Assembly (NCBI GenBank): GCA_044450785.1
Contig: JBIOJM010000162.1
Location: forward strand, 1-21,004
Length of the DNA: 21,004 bases
Direction of reading: 5' to 3'
From: JBIOJM01 sp044450785
GTDB taxonomy: Bacteria; Planctomycetota; Planctomycetia; Isosphaerales; Isosphaeraceae
Shown: positions 1-6,108 of the stretch, one piece after another
How the letters are laid out: each line of letters begins with the position of its first letter
Position numbering within the stretch: position 1 is the first letter of the stretch
Notes under the pieces: generated by a model
Seen by the model: the letters and a program-made list of their open reading frames with translations, nothing else
What the model was told of the DNA's origin: nothing
Database searches by the model: none
Made by a program: the position numbers and the translations under genes

Positions 1-105
1 CTGGAAGAGTTACACCAACAGTTCCACCTCGCTATCAGCCGCCTTCGACAGAAACCTCGTTTGGTCCAGTCTTTCTTTGCTCAGGCCGGATTGAAGATGG
101 AGTAA
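1..105 (+). pseudogene. C-terminal end of a probable transposase (cut by the window edge)
   Basis: Frame 1 is open from the first base to a TAA at 103-105 and encodes 34 residues, ending in ISRLRQKPRLVQSFFAQAGL followed by KME. This basic, aromatic tail resembles the end of DDE transposases of the IS630-like kind, but the catalytic region lies outside the window, so the family is a guess. It may be the intact 3' end of a complete gene that starts upstream; the 'pseudogene' label only reflects that most of it is not visible. No terminal inverted repeat could be assigned downstream. The heptamer repeat field begins 26 bases after the stop. Confidence 0.4.
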
Positions 106-131
106 GTAAGACTTAACATTCTTTGCGCAAC

Positions 132-152
132 GGTCAGTAGTCCTTGGTCATT
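132..152 (-). repeat. Heptamer repeat array, locus A (three units, minus strand)
   Basis: Read on the minus strand this is AATGACC-AAGGACT-ACTGACC, three contiguous 7-base units of the consensus A-N-[G/T]-G-A-C-[C/T]. It lies in inverted orientation to locus B (238-265), so 137-152 and 252-267 can pair almost perfectly. Confidence 0.7.
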
Positions 153-237
153 AGCAGGAGGTTTCCAACTCGACGCGTCTTTCACCGGTCATCGGCCTTG
201 GCCGTGCTTTTCATCCTGGCGCTCGGGCAGACCCACG

Positions 238-265
238 AAGGACTGAGGACCAAGGACCAAGGACT
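238..265 (+). repeat. Heptamer repeat array, locus B (four units)
   Basis: Four contiguous units AAGGACT, GAGGACC, AAGGACC, AAGGACT. The preceding ~50 bases (187-237) are repeated about 97-98 bases downstream in front of locus C, so unit and flank were duplicated together. Confidence 0.8.
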
Positions 266-335
266 ACCGTAGCGTTTTCGGCTGGTCATCAGCCTTCGCG
301 TTCCATTCCCCGCCTGGCGCTGAGGCAGAGCCACG

Positions 336-363
336 AAGGACTGAGGACCAGTGACCAATGACT
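336..363 (+). repeat. Heptamer repeat array, locus C (four units)
   Basis: Four contiguous units AAGGACT, GAGGACC, AGTGACC, AATGACT. Together with the flank from 284 this is a diverged copy of 187-265. Between 106 and 485 no gene is convincing; this stretch is mainly the repeat field. Confidence 0.8.
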
Positions 364-485
364 ATCATACTCGTCGCCAGCGGGGCCAAGGCGTCCGTGG
401 TCATATTAACCACGAATCACCCGCGACTCCTTCGTCGGCGTATCAAAGCGGGTCGCGACGCGCTGGGTCCGCCGCAGCGTTTTTG

Positions 486-737
486 TCAGGCTTGGGTCAG
501 AACCGTGTTCGCCCGGGGAGCATTATCGGATTTGCCGTGACTGGCTTGCCAGTCGGCCAAATGCTTGCGAGCCGCCTCGACGAACTCGGCGTCCTCGAGG
601 TTCCACGCCAGGCGATCCCCATCCTCACGCGCCAGGAACGCGAGGTTCAGGACCAGTTGGCCGAAGCGATACTCGGGGCACGCCGCGCTCAGCTCCTCGA
701 TGAGCTTGAGGAGTTCATGCCGGGTGGAGTCGATCAT
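486..737 (-). CDS. Small conserved-looking hypothetical protein, second gene of an overlapping pair
   Basis: The gene encodes 83 residues. The N-terminal half (LLKLIEELSAACPEYRFGQ then LVLNLAFLAR) reads as a compact amphipathic-helix domain, and the rest (WNLEDAEFVEAARKHLADW) as further helix. The hydrophobic spacing and charge pattern look genuine, and I recall similar small proteins in planctomycetes, but I cannot name a family. The start ATG at 737 overlaps the stop of the upstream gene as ATGA (734-737), with GGGGA about ten bases upstream as a possible ribosome site. Overlapping small genes of this kind suggest coupled translation and a joint role. A toxin-antitoxin type arrangement is possible but nothing in the sequence proves it. 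Confidence 0.65.
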   Translation of the reverse strand: MIDSTRHELLKLIEELSAACPEYRFGQLVLNLAFLAREDGDRLAWNLEDAEFVEAARKHLADWQASHGKSDNAPRANTVLTQA

Positions 738-1036
738 GGCAAGGTGTCCCCGATCTTCGGGTAATGGCCGACTGGCCGCTTCAGTTCACCCACGACCTCG
801 ACTTGGATCAGCGCGCCGGACGCAAGCTTGGCAACCCGCGTCGCCCGCGTGACGCCATTGTAGAGAACCAGTGCACCATCCGATCCACGATAGACCCAAG
901 GCGGCGGCATCCCGTCGGTCGAGGCCCCGAAGCGGGCGACCTGAGTCTGGAGCTTGAACGGGTCGGCACCACAAGCCTGGGACGGTAGCCGGCGCAATTC
1001 CCTGGGATCGACATCAAGGATCTCGGGTTGCCGCAT
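734..1036 (-). CDS. Hypothetical protein (ParB-like fold possible), first gene of an overlapping pair
   Basis: The gene encodes 100 residues. The middle part (PWVYRGSDGALVLYNGVTRA, then TRVAKLASG and IQVEVV) has a 'y-dG-hTRa..a..l....v.Vevv' pattern that recalls the DGxHR segment of ParB/sulfiredoxin-like domains; this is a resemblance by eye only. No Shine-Dalgarno is visible before the ATG at 1036. A TTGCTC/TAGAAT promoter lies so close upstream (1045-1072) that transcription would begin about two bases before the start codon, which suggests a leaderless message. The stop codon overlaps the start of the 83-residue gene by four bases, so the two are almost certainly cotranscribed. Confidence 0.6.
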   Translation of the reverse strand: MRQPEILDVDPRELRRLPSQACGADPFKLQTQVARFGASTDGMPPPWVYRGSDGALVLYNGVTRATRVAKLASGALIQVEVVGELKRPVGHYPKIGDTLP

Positions 1037-1044
1037 ACCAAGTC

Positions 1045-1072
1045 ATTCTATCGGCAATCGGTGACAGAGCAA
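1045..1072 (-). promoter_or_regulatory. Candidate promoter for the small overlapping gene pair
   Basis: On the minus strand TTGCTC (1067-1072) and TAGAAT (1045-1050) are separated by 16 bases. Predicted transcription start is near 1038, two bases before the ATG at 1036. Confidence 0.4.
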
Positions 1073-1113
1073 GCCTCCGAGTGGCCGGGTCAACCCCATG
1101 CAGCGCACCCATA

Positions 1114-1137
1114 CTAGCCCGACGCGCCAGCGAGGGG
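1114..1137. repeat. Interspersed repeat-like motif
   Basis: The segment begins CTAGCCCGACGCGCCAGCGA and ends GGGG. I recall near-identical strings scattered between genes in planctomycete genomes. Only one copy is seen here, so repeat status rests on recollection, not on this window. Confidence 0.35.
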
Positions 1138-1577
1138 ATCGGTGAGGCATCCCGCGATCGCCACGTCCAGCGGCCCTCGGGGGTCTTCGGGTTAATTTGG
1201 CCGGACATCTCGGTCCCGGTATCGATGCCAAATTGGAAAGACCGATCCCCAATTTCTTCCGCCCTCACTCCTCCGCCCTCCGTCCTTCTGGGTTGCGGGG
1301 TGTGCCCGGAACGATCGGCGCCTTGAATCCTGCCCGGGCAAAGGTCGCTGATCCTGCGATTCTGACCGGCCTCGTGCTGCGGCAAGAACCATGCCGGCAG
1401 TCCGCCGCACGCAAGGCGTCGCTGGCGGATTTGCTGCTCGCGGCCGGTTTTTGCGGTTATGGCACTGGCATCTTTGCGGCCAGGACTCAACGGGCGGGGA
1501 GTCCATACGCGAAGCGGAAAATCCTCAAGTTCAGGAAGGTTTCTCGCTGAACCCCTTGACGCGACAGTCCACGCTCA
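1138..1577. other. Non-coding stretch, no convincing gene
   Basis: Open frames occur on both strands, but none has a plausible ribosome site, recognisable motif or protein-like composition, and they overlap one another. It may be decayed coding DNA; I see nothing that identifies the source. Confidence 0.4.
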
Positions 1578-1723
1578 GGAACAGGCCCGAAATAACTTCC
1601 CGACTTCGTATTTGTGTGCCACTGGCTCTGCCAGTGTCCCCATACTTGGGCGGGCACTGGCAGAGCCAGTGGCACCCGGAAAACCAGAGAAGCTAAATCG
1701 GGAACTTATCTCCGACCTGTTCC
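1578..1723. repeat. Nested inverted-repeat (MITE-like) element 1
   Basis: An inner perfect inverted repeat of 21 bases per arm (1616-1636 and 1655-1675, arm starting GTGCCACTGGCTCTGCCAGT) encloses an 18-base loop. Outside it a second, imperfect inverted repeat pairs 1578-1606 with 1695-1723 (24 of 29 positions match, both arms starting GGAACAGG when read inward). The whole 146 bases can fold as one long hairpin. There is no coding capacity, which fits a non-autonomous mobile or REP-like repeat. I recall the inner palindrome as recurrent in planctomycetes. Confidence 0.6.
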
Positions 1724-1823
1724 TCACACGCCGTTCACGCCGCGATCGGCCGCGTCGGGCCCAGGGGCGACCATTCTGTACGGAGCGCCGAAAGAACCGT
1801 CGAATCTGGAGCCCGCGCGCGGG

Positions 1824-1829
1824 TACAAT
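1824..1829 (+). promoter_or_regulatory. Candidate -10 box for the DUF4058 gene
   Basis: TACAAT lies 40 bases before the ATG at 1870. No convincing -35 hexamer is visible at the right spacing. It sits 100 bases beyond the nested hairpin element. Confidence 0.3.
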
Positions 1830-1869
1830 CGGCATGGCGGTGTTCTCTTCCCCCGCGGAGCGACAAGCC

Positions 1870-2625
1870 ATGCCGATTCACGACTGGACGCGCGTCGATG
1901 CGGGATTGTTCCATGCGTTCCATCAAAGCTGGATCATCATACTTTCGCGCGCGCTGAACACGGGAGTATTACCGGCCGATTACTACGCTCTCCCCGAGCA
2001 GTCGATCCAGGGCCCCATCCCGGACGTCCTGACCTTGAGATTGTCGTCGGGACGCAACGAGCCGAACGGGACCGGCTCCGGTCTGGCAGTGGCCGTCGCC
2101 CCTCCCCGGATGCGCGTGGTCCGCCGCGCCGAGGAGCGAATCTACGTGCGCAAGGCCGATCGGATCGCCGTGCGACATCGCCACGGCCACATCGTCGCCG
2201 TGATCGAAATCGTCTCACCGGGCAACAAGGCCAGCACCAACGCGCTGCGCACGTTCGTCGAGAAAACCTCGGACTTGATCATGCAGGGCATTCACCTCCT
2301 GGTGATCGACCTGTTCCCGCCCAGCAAGCGCGATCCTCAGGGGATCCACAAGGCCATCTGGGATGAATTCGTTGAAGAGGACTTCGAGTTGCCGGCCGAA
2401 GAGCATCTGACTCTCGCCGCCTACGACGCGGGACCGCCGCCGGTGGCCTATGTCGAGCCGGTCGCGGTCGGAGAGGCGCTGCCGGACATGCCGATCTTCC
2501 TGAAGCCCGAGTTCTACGTCCCGGCGCCGCTCGAGGAAACCTATCGGATAACCTGGGATGATTTCTTTCCCGCCCCGATGAAGAGTCTGCTGGAGGCGCC
2601 GAGCCGGAATCCGCTCGAGACGTAG
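1870..2625 (+). CDS. DUF4058 family protein
   Basis: The gene encodes 251 residues, the usual size for this family of unknown function, which is expanded in planctomycetes and cyanobacteria. The N-terminus MPIHDWTRVDAGLFHAFHQS and the ALNTGVLPADYYAL segment are typical of the planctomycetal members. The core at residues 98-165 contains HIVAVIEIVSPGNKAS followed by HLLVIDLFPP. Its E-I-V-S-P element resembles the E-V-L-S-P of Uma2 nucleases, suggesting a PD-(D/E)XK-related fold; that is inference. The frame is open back to 1459, but ATG 1870 is chosen because the family N-terminus begins there and GGAGCG lies about seven bases upstream. The next gene, on the same strand, is a Uma2 protein 237 bases downstream. 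Substrate and role are unknown. Confidence 0.85.
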   Translation: MPIHDWTRVDAGLFHAFHQSWIIILSRALNTGVLPADYYALPEQSIQGPIPDVLTLRLSSGRNEPNGTGSGLAVAVAPPRMRVVRRAEERIYVRKADRIAVRHRHGHIVAVIEIVSPGNKASTNALRTFVEKTSDLIMQGIHLLVIDLFPPSKRDPQGIHKAIWDEFVEEDFELPAEEHLTLAAYDAGPPPVAYVEPVAVGEALPDMPIFLKPEFYVPAPLEETYRITWDDFFPAPMKSLLEAPSRNPLET

Positions 2626-2653
2626 CCTTCCGTGAAAGGCCCGGATTCCCACA

Positions 2654-2753
2654 CTAAGGCGACCGGCGGATGCAAATTCACCGTAAGACGGATTGCCAAT
2701 CCGTCCTACAATCACTCGGCCCCGGGTATATTTCCATCTGCCGGTCGCCTAAG
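2654..2753. repeat. Nested inverted-repeat (MITE-like) element 2
   Basis: The outer arms 2654-2677 and 2730-2753 pair at 21 of 24 positions. They enclose a near-perfect 27-base palindrome at 2683-2709 whose arms read GACGGATT / AATCCGTC around GCC. The design matches element 1 (outer imperfect arms around an inner palindrome) but the sequence differs. It lies between the DUF4058 and Uma2 genes and, once transcribed, would fold into a stable hairpin that could limit read-through, though no T-tract follows. I recall the inner palindrome as a frequent planctomycetal intergenic repeat. Confidence 0.6.
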
Positions 2754-2809
2754 GACCTGAGCAGTCATCCGCGATGTGCCCTCCGGTGGGCATCCCGCGC
2801 CCGATCGCG

Positions 2810-2815
2810 TATAAT
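2810..2815 (+). promoter_or_regulatory. Candidate -10 box for the Uma2 gene
   Basis: A perfect TATAAT, without a clear -35 partner. The expected start site is near 2822, which excludes the GTG at 2821 and favours the ATG at 2863 as the translation start. Confidence 0.4.
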
Positions 2816-2862
2816 CGATCGTGTCGAACGCTTCAGCCCCTGGCACTCAGGGAACCGATCCC

Positions 2863-3582
2863 ATGGCCGTTTTGACGCCTCGCGCCAAGCCCGCCGAGCC
2901 GACCGAGATTTCCGAGGCAATCCACCCACTTGAGAACGGTGACCGCTTGACCCGCGCCGAGTTCGAGCGGCGTTACGAGGCCATGCCCGATCTCAAGAAG
3001 GCCGAGCTCGTCGAAGGAGAGGTTTACGTGGCTTCGCCCGTGCGTCACAGGCGGCACGGTAAGCCGCGTGGTCAACTGATGACCTGGATAGGAACTTACG
3101 CCTCGATCACACCTGGCGTGGAATTCGGCGACAACGGTAGTATCCGCCTGGACCTCGACAACGAACCCCAGCCTGACGCGTACCTCATGGTCGAGCCGGA
3201 GCGAGGCGGGCAGGCACGGATCAGCGAGGATGATTACGTCCTAGGCGCTCCCGAGCTGGTCGCCGAGATCGCTTCGAGCAGCGTCAGCTACGACCTCGGC
3301 AAGAAGCTCAATTCGTACCGGCGCAACGGCGTCCGTGAGTACATCGTCTGGCGCGTGCTCGACCGGGACGTCGATTGGTTCGTGCTCCATGAGGGACGTT
3401 ACGAACCGCTAGCCCCGGCAAGCGACGGTCTCTTGCGCAGTCAAGTGTTTCCCGGTCTGTGGCTCGACCCGGCCGCTCTCATTCGCGGCGATCTGGCCAC
3501 GGTCCTGGCGGTGGTCCAGCAGGGCGTCAGCTCACCGGAACACAGCGATTTCGCGGCCGGCTTGCGCAGGAGTCAGGTTTGA
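2863..3582 (+). CDS. Uma2 family (putative PD-(D/E)XK endonuclease)
   Basis: The gene encodes 239 residues. The Uma2 family (PF05685) is a PD-(D/E)XK-fold group annotated as putative restriction endonucleases, highly expanded in cyanobacteria and planctomycetes; the biological target is unknown. Visible family landmarks are the ELVEGEVYV segment (48-56), Pro-Asp with Asp105 in the QPDAYLMVEP stretch, PELVAEIASSS (130-140, acidic Glu135), and the conserved D-x-x-x-K-x-x-x-Y-x-x-x-G-V-x-E-Y motif at 144-160 followed by IVWRV. Length is somewhat above the ~190 typical because of an N-terminal leader of about 25 residues and a C-terminal tail of about 35. The start at 2863 has AGGGAA nine bases upstream; a GTG 42 bases earlier would lie at the predicted transcription start. 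The gene converges on the leftward cluster with 12 bases between stop codons. Confidence 0.9.
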   Translation: MAVLTPRAKPAEPTEISEAIHPLENGDRLTRAEFERRYEAMPDLKKAELVEGEVYVASPVRHRRHGKPRGQLMTWIGTYASITPGVEFGDNGSIRLDLDNEPQPDAYLMVEPERGGQARISEDDYVLGAPELVAEIASSSVSYDLGKKLNSYRRNGVREYIVWRVLDRDVDWFVLHEGRYEPLAPASDGLLRSQVFPGLWLDPAALIRGDLATVLAVVQQGVSSPEHSDFAAGLRRSQV

Positions 3583-3594
3583 TCGACCCGACGA

Positions 3595-4101
3595 TCACCA
3601 ATCATCCTCATCAAGAAAACGGGACTCGAACACGGCCCTGAACTTATCGCGCATCTTCGGGGTGAACGATTTGTCATCGGCCAGGGATTCAAAACCGGCT
3701 TCAACGAGCTTCGGTCGCATCGTGGACAAGACCTTGATCACGGCTCCCAAGTATCGCCTGGTGGTGTTGGAACTCTTGACCCGTTTGAACTCCCCGAAGA
3801 GGAAATCCGCGCACGGCTTCGTGTCAAACCCTTGCAATGCCTCAACGATGGCGATTCGTCTCTCCCAGTGGTCGCCACACGATGCGAGGAGACCGAGCAG
3901 AAGGACACCAGCTTCTTTCCGTCCCCCGGTGTGCATCGCTTGCAGGAGATTCAACCCCGAACGAGACTTTTGACGATCCTCGGAAAGGGCCTGTTTCAGA
4001 GCACCTTCGATCGGGTACTTCGTGGGATCGAAGAAGCCGTCTTTGGTAATCCAAGGCACCTTTTCGAGAATCTTCTCCAGGTCCACGTAACCTCCATTCA
4101 C
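3595..4101 (-). CDS. Hypothetical protein, helical (HEAT-like) repeats likely
   Basis: The gene encodes 168 residues and I do not recognise a family. Residues 32-160 read as successive amphipathic helices (for example VLLLGLLASCGDHWERRIAI, then LGAVIKVLSTM and LVEAGFESL), the pattern of a short HEAT/ARM-type helical stack, which would suit a protein-binding role. The C-terminus is acidic (FLDEDDW). It follows the pRiA4b ORF-3-like gene by 28 bases on the same strand, so it is probably its operon partner. The first ATG (4101) has only a weak ribosome site; a GTG at 4086 preceded closely by GGAGG is an alternative. Codon composition is less GC-rich than the secreted-protein genes of the window. 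Confidence 0.7.
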   Translation of the reverse strand: MNGGYVDLEKILEKVPWITKDGFFDPTKYPIEGALKQALSEDRQKSRSGLNLLQAMHTGGRKEAGVLLLGLLASCGDHWERRIAIVEALQGFDTKPCADFLFGEFKRVKSSNTTRRYLGAVIKVLSTMRPKLVEAGFESLADDKSFTPKMRDKFRAVFESRFLDEDDW

Positions 4102-4129
4102 TCGACCGTGTGGCCAATCGAATCCCTGG

Positions 4130-5020
4130 TCATTCCCGGCACCTCGCCGTTCGCTCCATCTCCCGCCAGTTCGGCAGCCCCCGCCTCATCGTCTTTGTCG
4201 CTTGCTCCGAGTCGAACGCCTCGGGATCGAACGATCCGCCGATCCAGACGAGATACTCCTCATGCCGCCGATGGTCGAGGTCGGCAATCGCCTTCAGGAA
4301 CGCTTTATACCGCGAGGTTCCGCCCACGTCTTCTGGCGGGCAGGCTCGTTCCCCCTCCAGACAGAGCGGGTACCGCTGATCTGCATCAGCCCTCAGGCAG
4401 CCCTCGAAGAGAACGTCGTGCCACCAGGAATCTCCGAAGTCGTACTCGTACTCGAAATGAAACCGCTTCCCGCTCTTCGGCATGATCCTGCTCAACCGCG
4501 CGACCGTGGAATCCTTGTAACCGAATTCGTCGAAGTTCTCCTCCATGAGCCGAGGATCGCCGTAGAGCTCGTCGTTGATTCGGAAGTGGTGCAGGTGCGA
4601 GTTGGTCCAGCCCAGGGCCGTCTGGATACGTTCGTGGAGCTTGTCGAGAGTGCAGTCGCTCGTTTGAATTCGCCGCCAGATCGGGGGCTTGATGTCCTTG
4701 AGCGTGATCCTGAACTGGTAGAGTCGTTCCTTGACTGGGATTTTACCGATGCCCTGGAAGTGCTCGATGGCTCGCTCAGTCACGTAAACGACGTGTCTCA
4801 AGCAGTTTCTCTTCAAGCCTGAATCGGCTCGTTGAAACCCAAGACGGATTCCCTGGTGGATTGCCCGCATTTCGTCCAGGGTGAATGAGACCAATCGCTC
4901 GTTCGGCTCATCGAGCCTCAGTCGTTCTGAGAACTGCGAGAAGACCTCGGCGACGACCTTCCGCTGGGCCAAAGTCAGTCTCACCGGGAATTGCTGGTCG
5001 TGTTTCTGATTGTCAGACAT
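4130..5020 (-). CDS. Plasmid pRiA4b ORF-3 family protein with extra N-terminal region
   Basis: The gene encodes 296 residues. Residues 100-280 carry the hallmarks of the pRiA4b ORF-3 / IS1096 passenger TnpR-like family (PF07929): LYQFRITLKDIKPPIWRRIQ, LHERIQTALGWTNSHLHHF, YEYDFGDSWWHDV and CLEGERACPPEDVGG with YKAFL. The function of the family is unknown; members are found on plasmids, transposons and chromosomes. The first ~95 residues, predicted helical with a short LTLAQRKVVAEVFSQF stretch, do not belong to the core and may be a second domain. The frame begins 75 bases earlier, but ATG 5020 has AGGGGAA about eight bases upstream and a sensible polar N-terminus. It is probably cotranscribed with the methyltransferase upstream (87-base gap) and the helical protein downstream. 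No transposase accompanies it here. Confidence 0.85.
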   Translation of the reverse strand: MSDNQKHDQQFPVRLTLAQRKVVAEVFSQFSERLRLDEPNERLVSFTLDEMRAIHQGIRLGFQRADSGLKRNCLRHVVYVTERAIEHFQGIGKIPVKERLYQFRITLKDIKPPIWRRIQTSDCTLDKLHERIQTALGWTNSHLHHFRINDELYGDPRLMEENFDEFGYKDSTVARLSRIMPKSGKRFHFEYEYDFGDSWWHDVLFEGCLRADADQRYPLCLEGERACPPEDVGGTSRYKAFLKAIADLDHRRHEEYLVWIGGSFDPEAFDSEQATKTMRRGLPNWREMERTARCRE

Positions 5021-5107
5021 GATGGTGTTCCCCTGCGTAACCGTTCGATGAATCGGCTTGCGTCGTACCGTCGATAGGCTGGCCGGCGTATTCACCTGAT
5101 CCGTGCA

Positions 5108-5734
5108 CTATGGCTTTCTGGCGAACAGATAAGCCCTCCGGCTCTGGTGCTCCACCACCGGGTATGGCTCTCTCTCGATGATCTCCTCGACCGTAAAGCC
5201 CGCCGACTCGAGGAAGCCCCTCATCTCCTCGGGACGGAACAAGACAAAGTCAACCGAAACGTTCAGTCCCCACCACTCATCGACGTGCAGGACATCATCA
5301 CCGATGTGGAAGGCCAGAAGCAACAATCCTCCCGGTCGCAGAACCCGCTTGATCTCACCAAAGGCCTCGACGACCTTGGACCGGGGGATATGGATGATCG
5401 AATAAAATGCAGCCACGCCATCCCATGTTCCATCCTCGATGTCCAACGATAGCATGTCGCCCTGTCTGAATTCGATCCCCGGATTCAATTTTTGAGCCCA
5501 CCCCACCATCACGGGCGACAAGTCAATTCCGCTGACCTGAACATTGCGTTCATGAAGGTAACGGGCCACCTGTCCCGGCCCGCAGCCCAGGTCGCAAGCG
5601 GAACCGACGCCCATCATTCTCGCGGCGAATCGGTCCAGTAACTGACGGTCGAGTGGTTTGTGCTTCAGTTCGTCAAAAATCCTCTGTACGTACTCGGCAG
5701 CGACCCGATCGTAGGAGGCCTGAACGTTGATCAC
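5108..5734 (-). CDS. Class I SAM-dependent methyltransferase (Methyltransf_11/25 type)
   Basis: The gene encodes 208 residues with a Rossmann-fold SAM-binding core. Motif I is ACDLGCGPGQVARYL, followed by an acidic motif II in GIDLSP, motif III around FRQGDM, and a post-core LRPGGLLLLAFHIGD. The N-terminal SYDRVAAEYVQRIFDEL is typical of small-molecule methyltransferases of the UbiE/Methyltransf_25 group. Substrate cannot be inferred. The frame is open to an ATG at 5803, but the GTG at 5734 is preferred: it overlaps the upstream gene's stop as GTGA and has GAGGAA immediately upstream. This makes it the third member of a translationally coupled set with the 125-residue protein and the secreted hydrolase. 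Confidence 0.88.
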   Translation of the reverse strand: MINVQASYDRVAAEYVQRIFDELKHKPLDRQLLDRFAARMMGVGSACDLGCGPGQVARYLHERNVQVSGIDLSPVMVGWAQKLNPGIEFRQGDMLSLDIEDGTWDGVAAFYSIIHIPRSKVVEAFGEIKRVLRPGGLLLLAFHIGDDVLHVDEWWGLNVSVDFVLFRPEEMRGFLESAGFTVEEIIEREPYPVVEHQSRRAYLFARKP

Positions 5735-6108
5735 AATTCCTCGTCCACTTCTTCGGGCTCGATGTGAATCCGCAGCTCGAGATCCTGGCCGGACTCTTTC
5801 CAACCGATCTCGAAGATCGCCCGAAGCTGGCTGAAATGGAAGTGCTCCAGCGGCACTGCCTTCACCAGATCCGTGAATTCGAACTCGGCCAGCCCGTAGA
5901 GGAGTTCACCTCCTACCTGTTCGTGACCATTCTCGTCCTGCTCGTCGCCTTCTTCGAAGGCCTTGGGCCAGACCTCCAGGACATGGCATTCGGAGTCCTC
6001 GTCAAAGTAATAGGCTGTACTGGCACCGTGCAGACCCCAACATCCCGAGATGGGACATGGGATCAGCAAGAAGACTTCCTCGAGCCGAAGTCGGATCTGT
6101 TCGCTCAT
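5731..6108 (-). CDS. Hypothetical acidic protein
   Basis: The gene encodes 125 residues, strongly acidic (EEGDEQDENGHEQVGGELLY, C-terminus EPEEVDEEL). There is no signal peptide or membrane segment and I do not recognise a family. The alternating hydrophobic pattern (LEVWPKAF, GLAEFEFTDLV, FHFSQLRAIFEIGW, LELRIHIEP) suggests a mostly beta fold. Both ends overlap neighbours by four bases: its ATG (6108) overlaps the hydrolase stop at 6105, and its stop overlaps the methyltransferase GTG. Translation is therefore probably coupled throughout. Its presence between a secreted hydrolase and a cytoplasmic enzyme gives no clear functional hint. Confidence 0.75.
   Translation of the reverse strand: MSEQIRLRLEEVFLLIPCPISGCWGLHGASTAYYFDEDSECHVLEVWPKAFEEGDEQDENGHEQVGGELLYGLAEFEFTDLVKAVPLEHFHFSQLRAIFEIGWKESGQDLELRIHIEPEEVDEEL

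Noticed and set aside
132..363. Possible CRISPR array
   Set aside because: The units are contiguous 7-mers without unique spacers, and no cas genes are nearby.
1014..1490. Minus-strand open frame of 158 codons
   Set aside because: It crosses the interspersed repeat motif and the promoter of the small gene pair; no protein-like pattern.
1459..1869. Upstream extension of the DUF4058 frame
   Set aside because: It crosses the palindromic element and the candidate -10 box, and the family N-terminus begins at ATG 1870.
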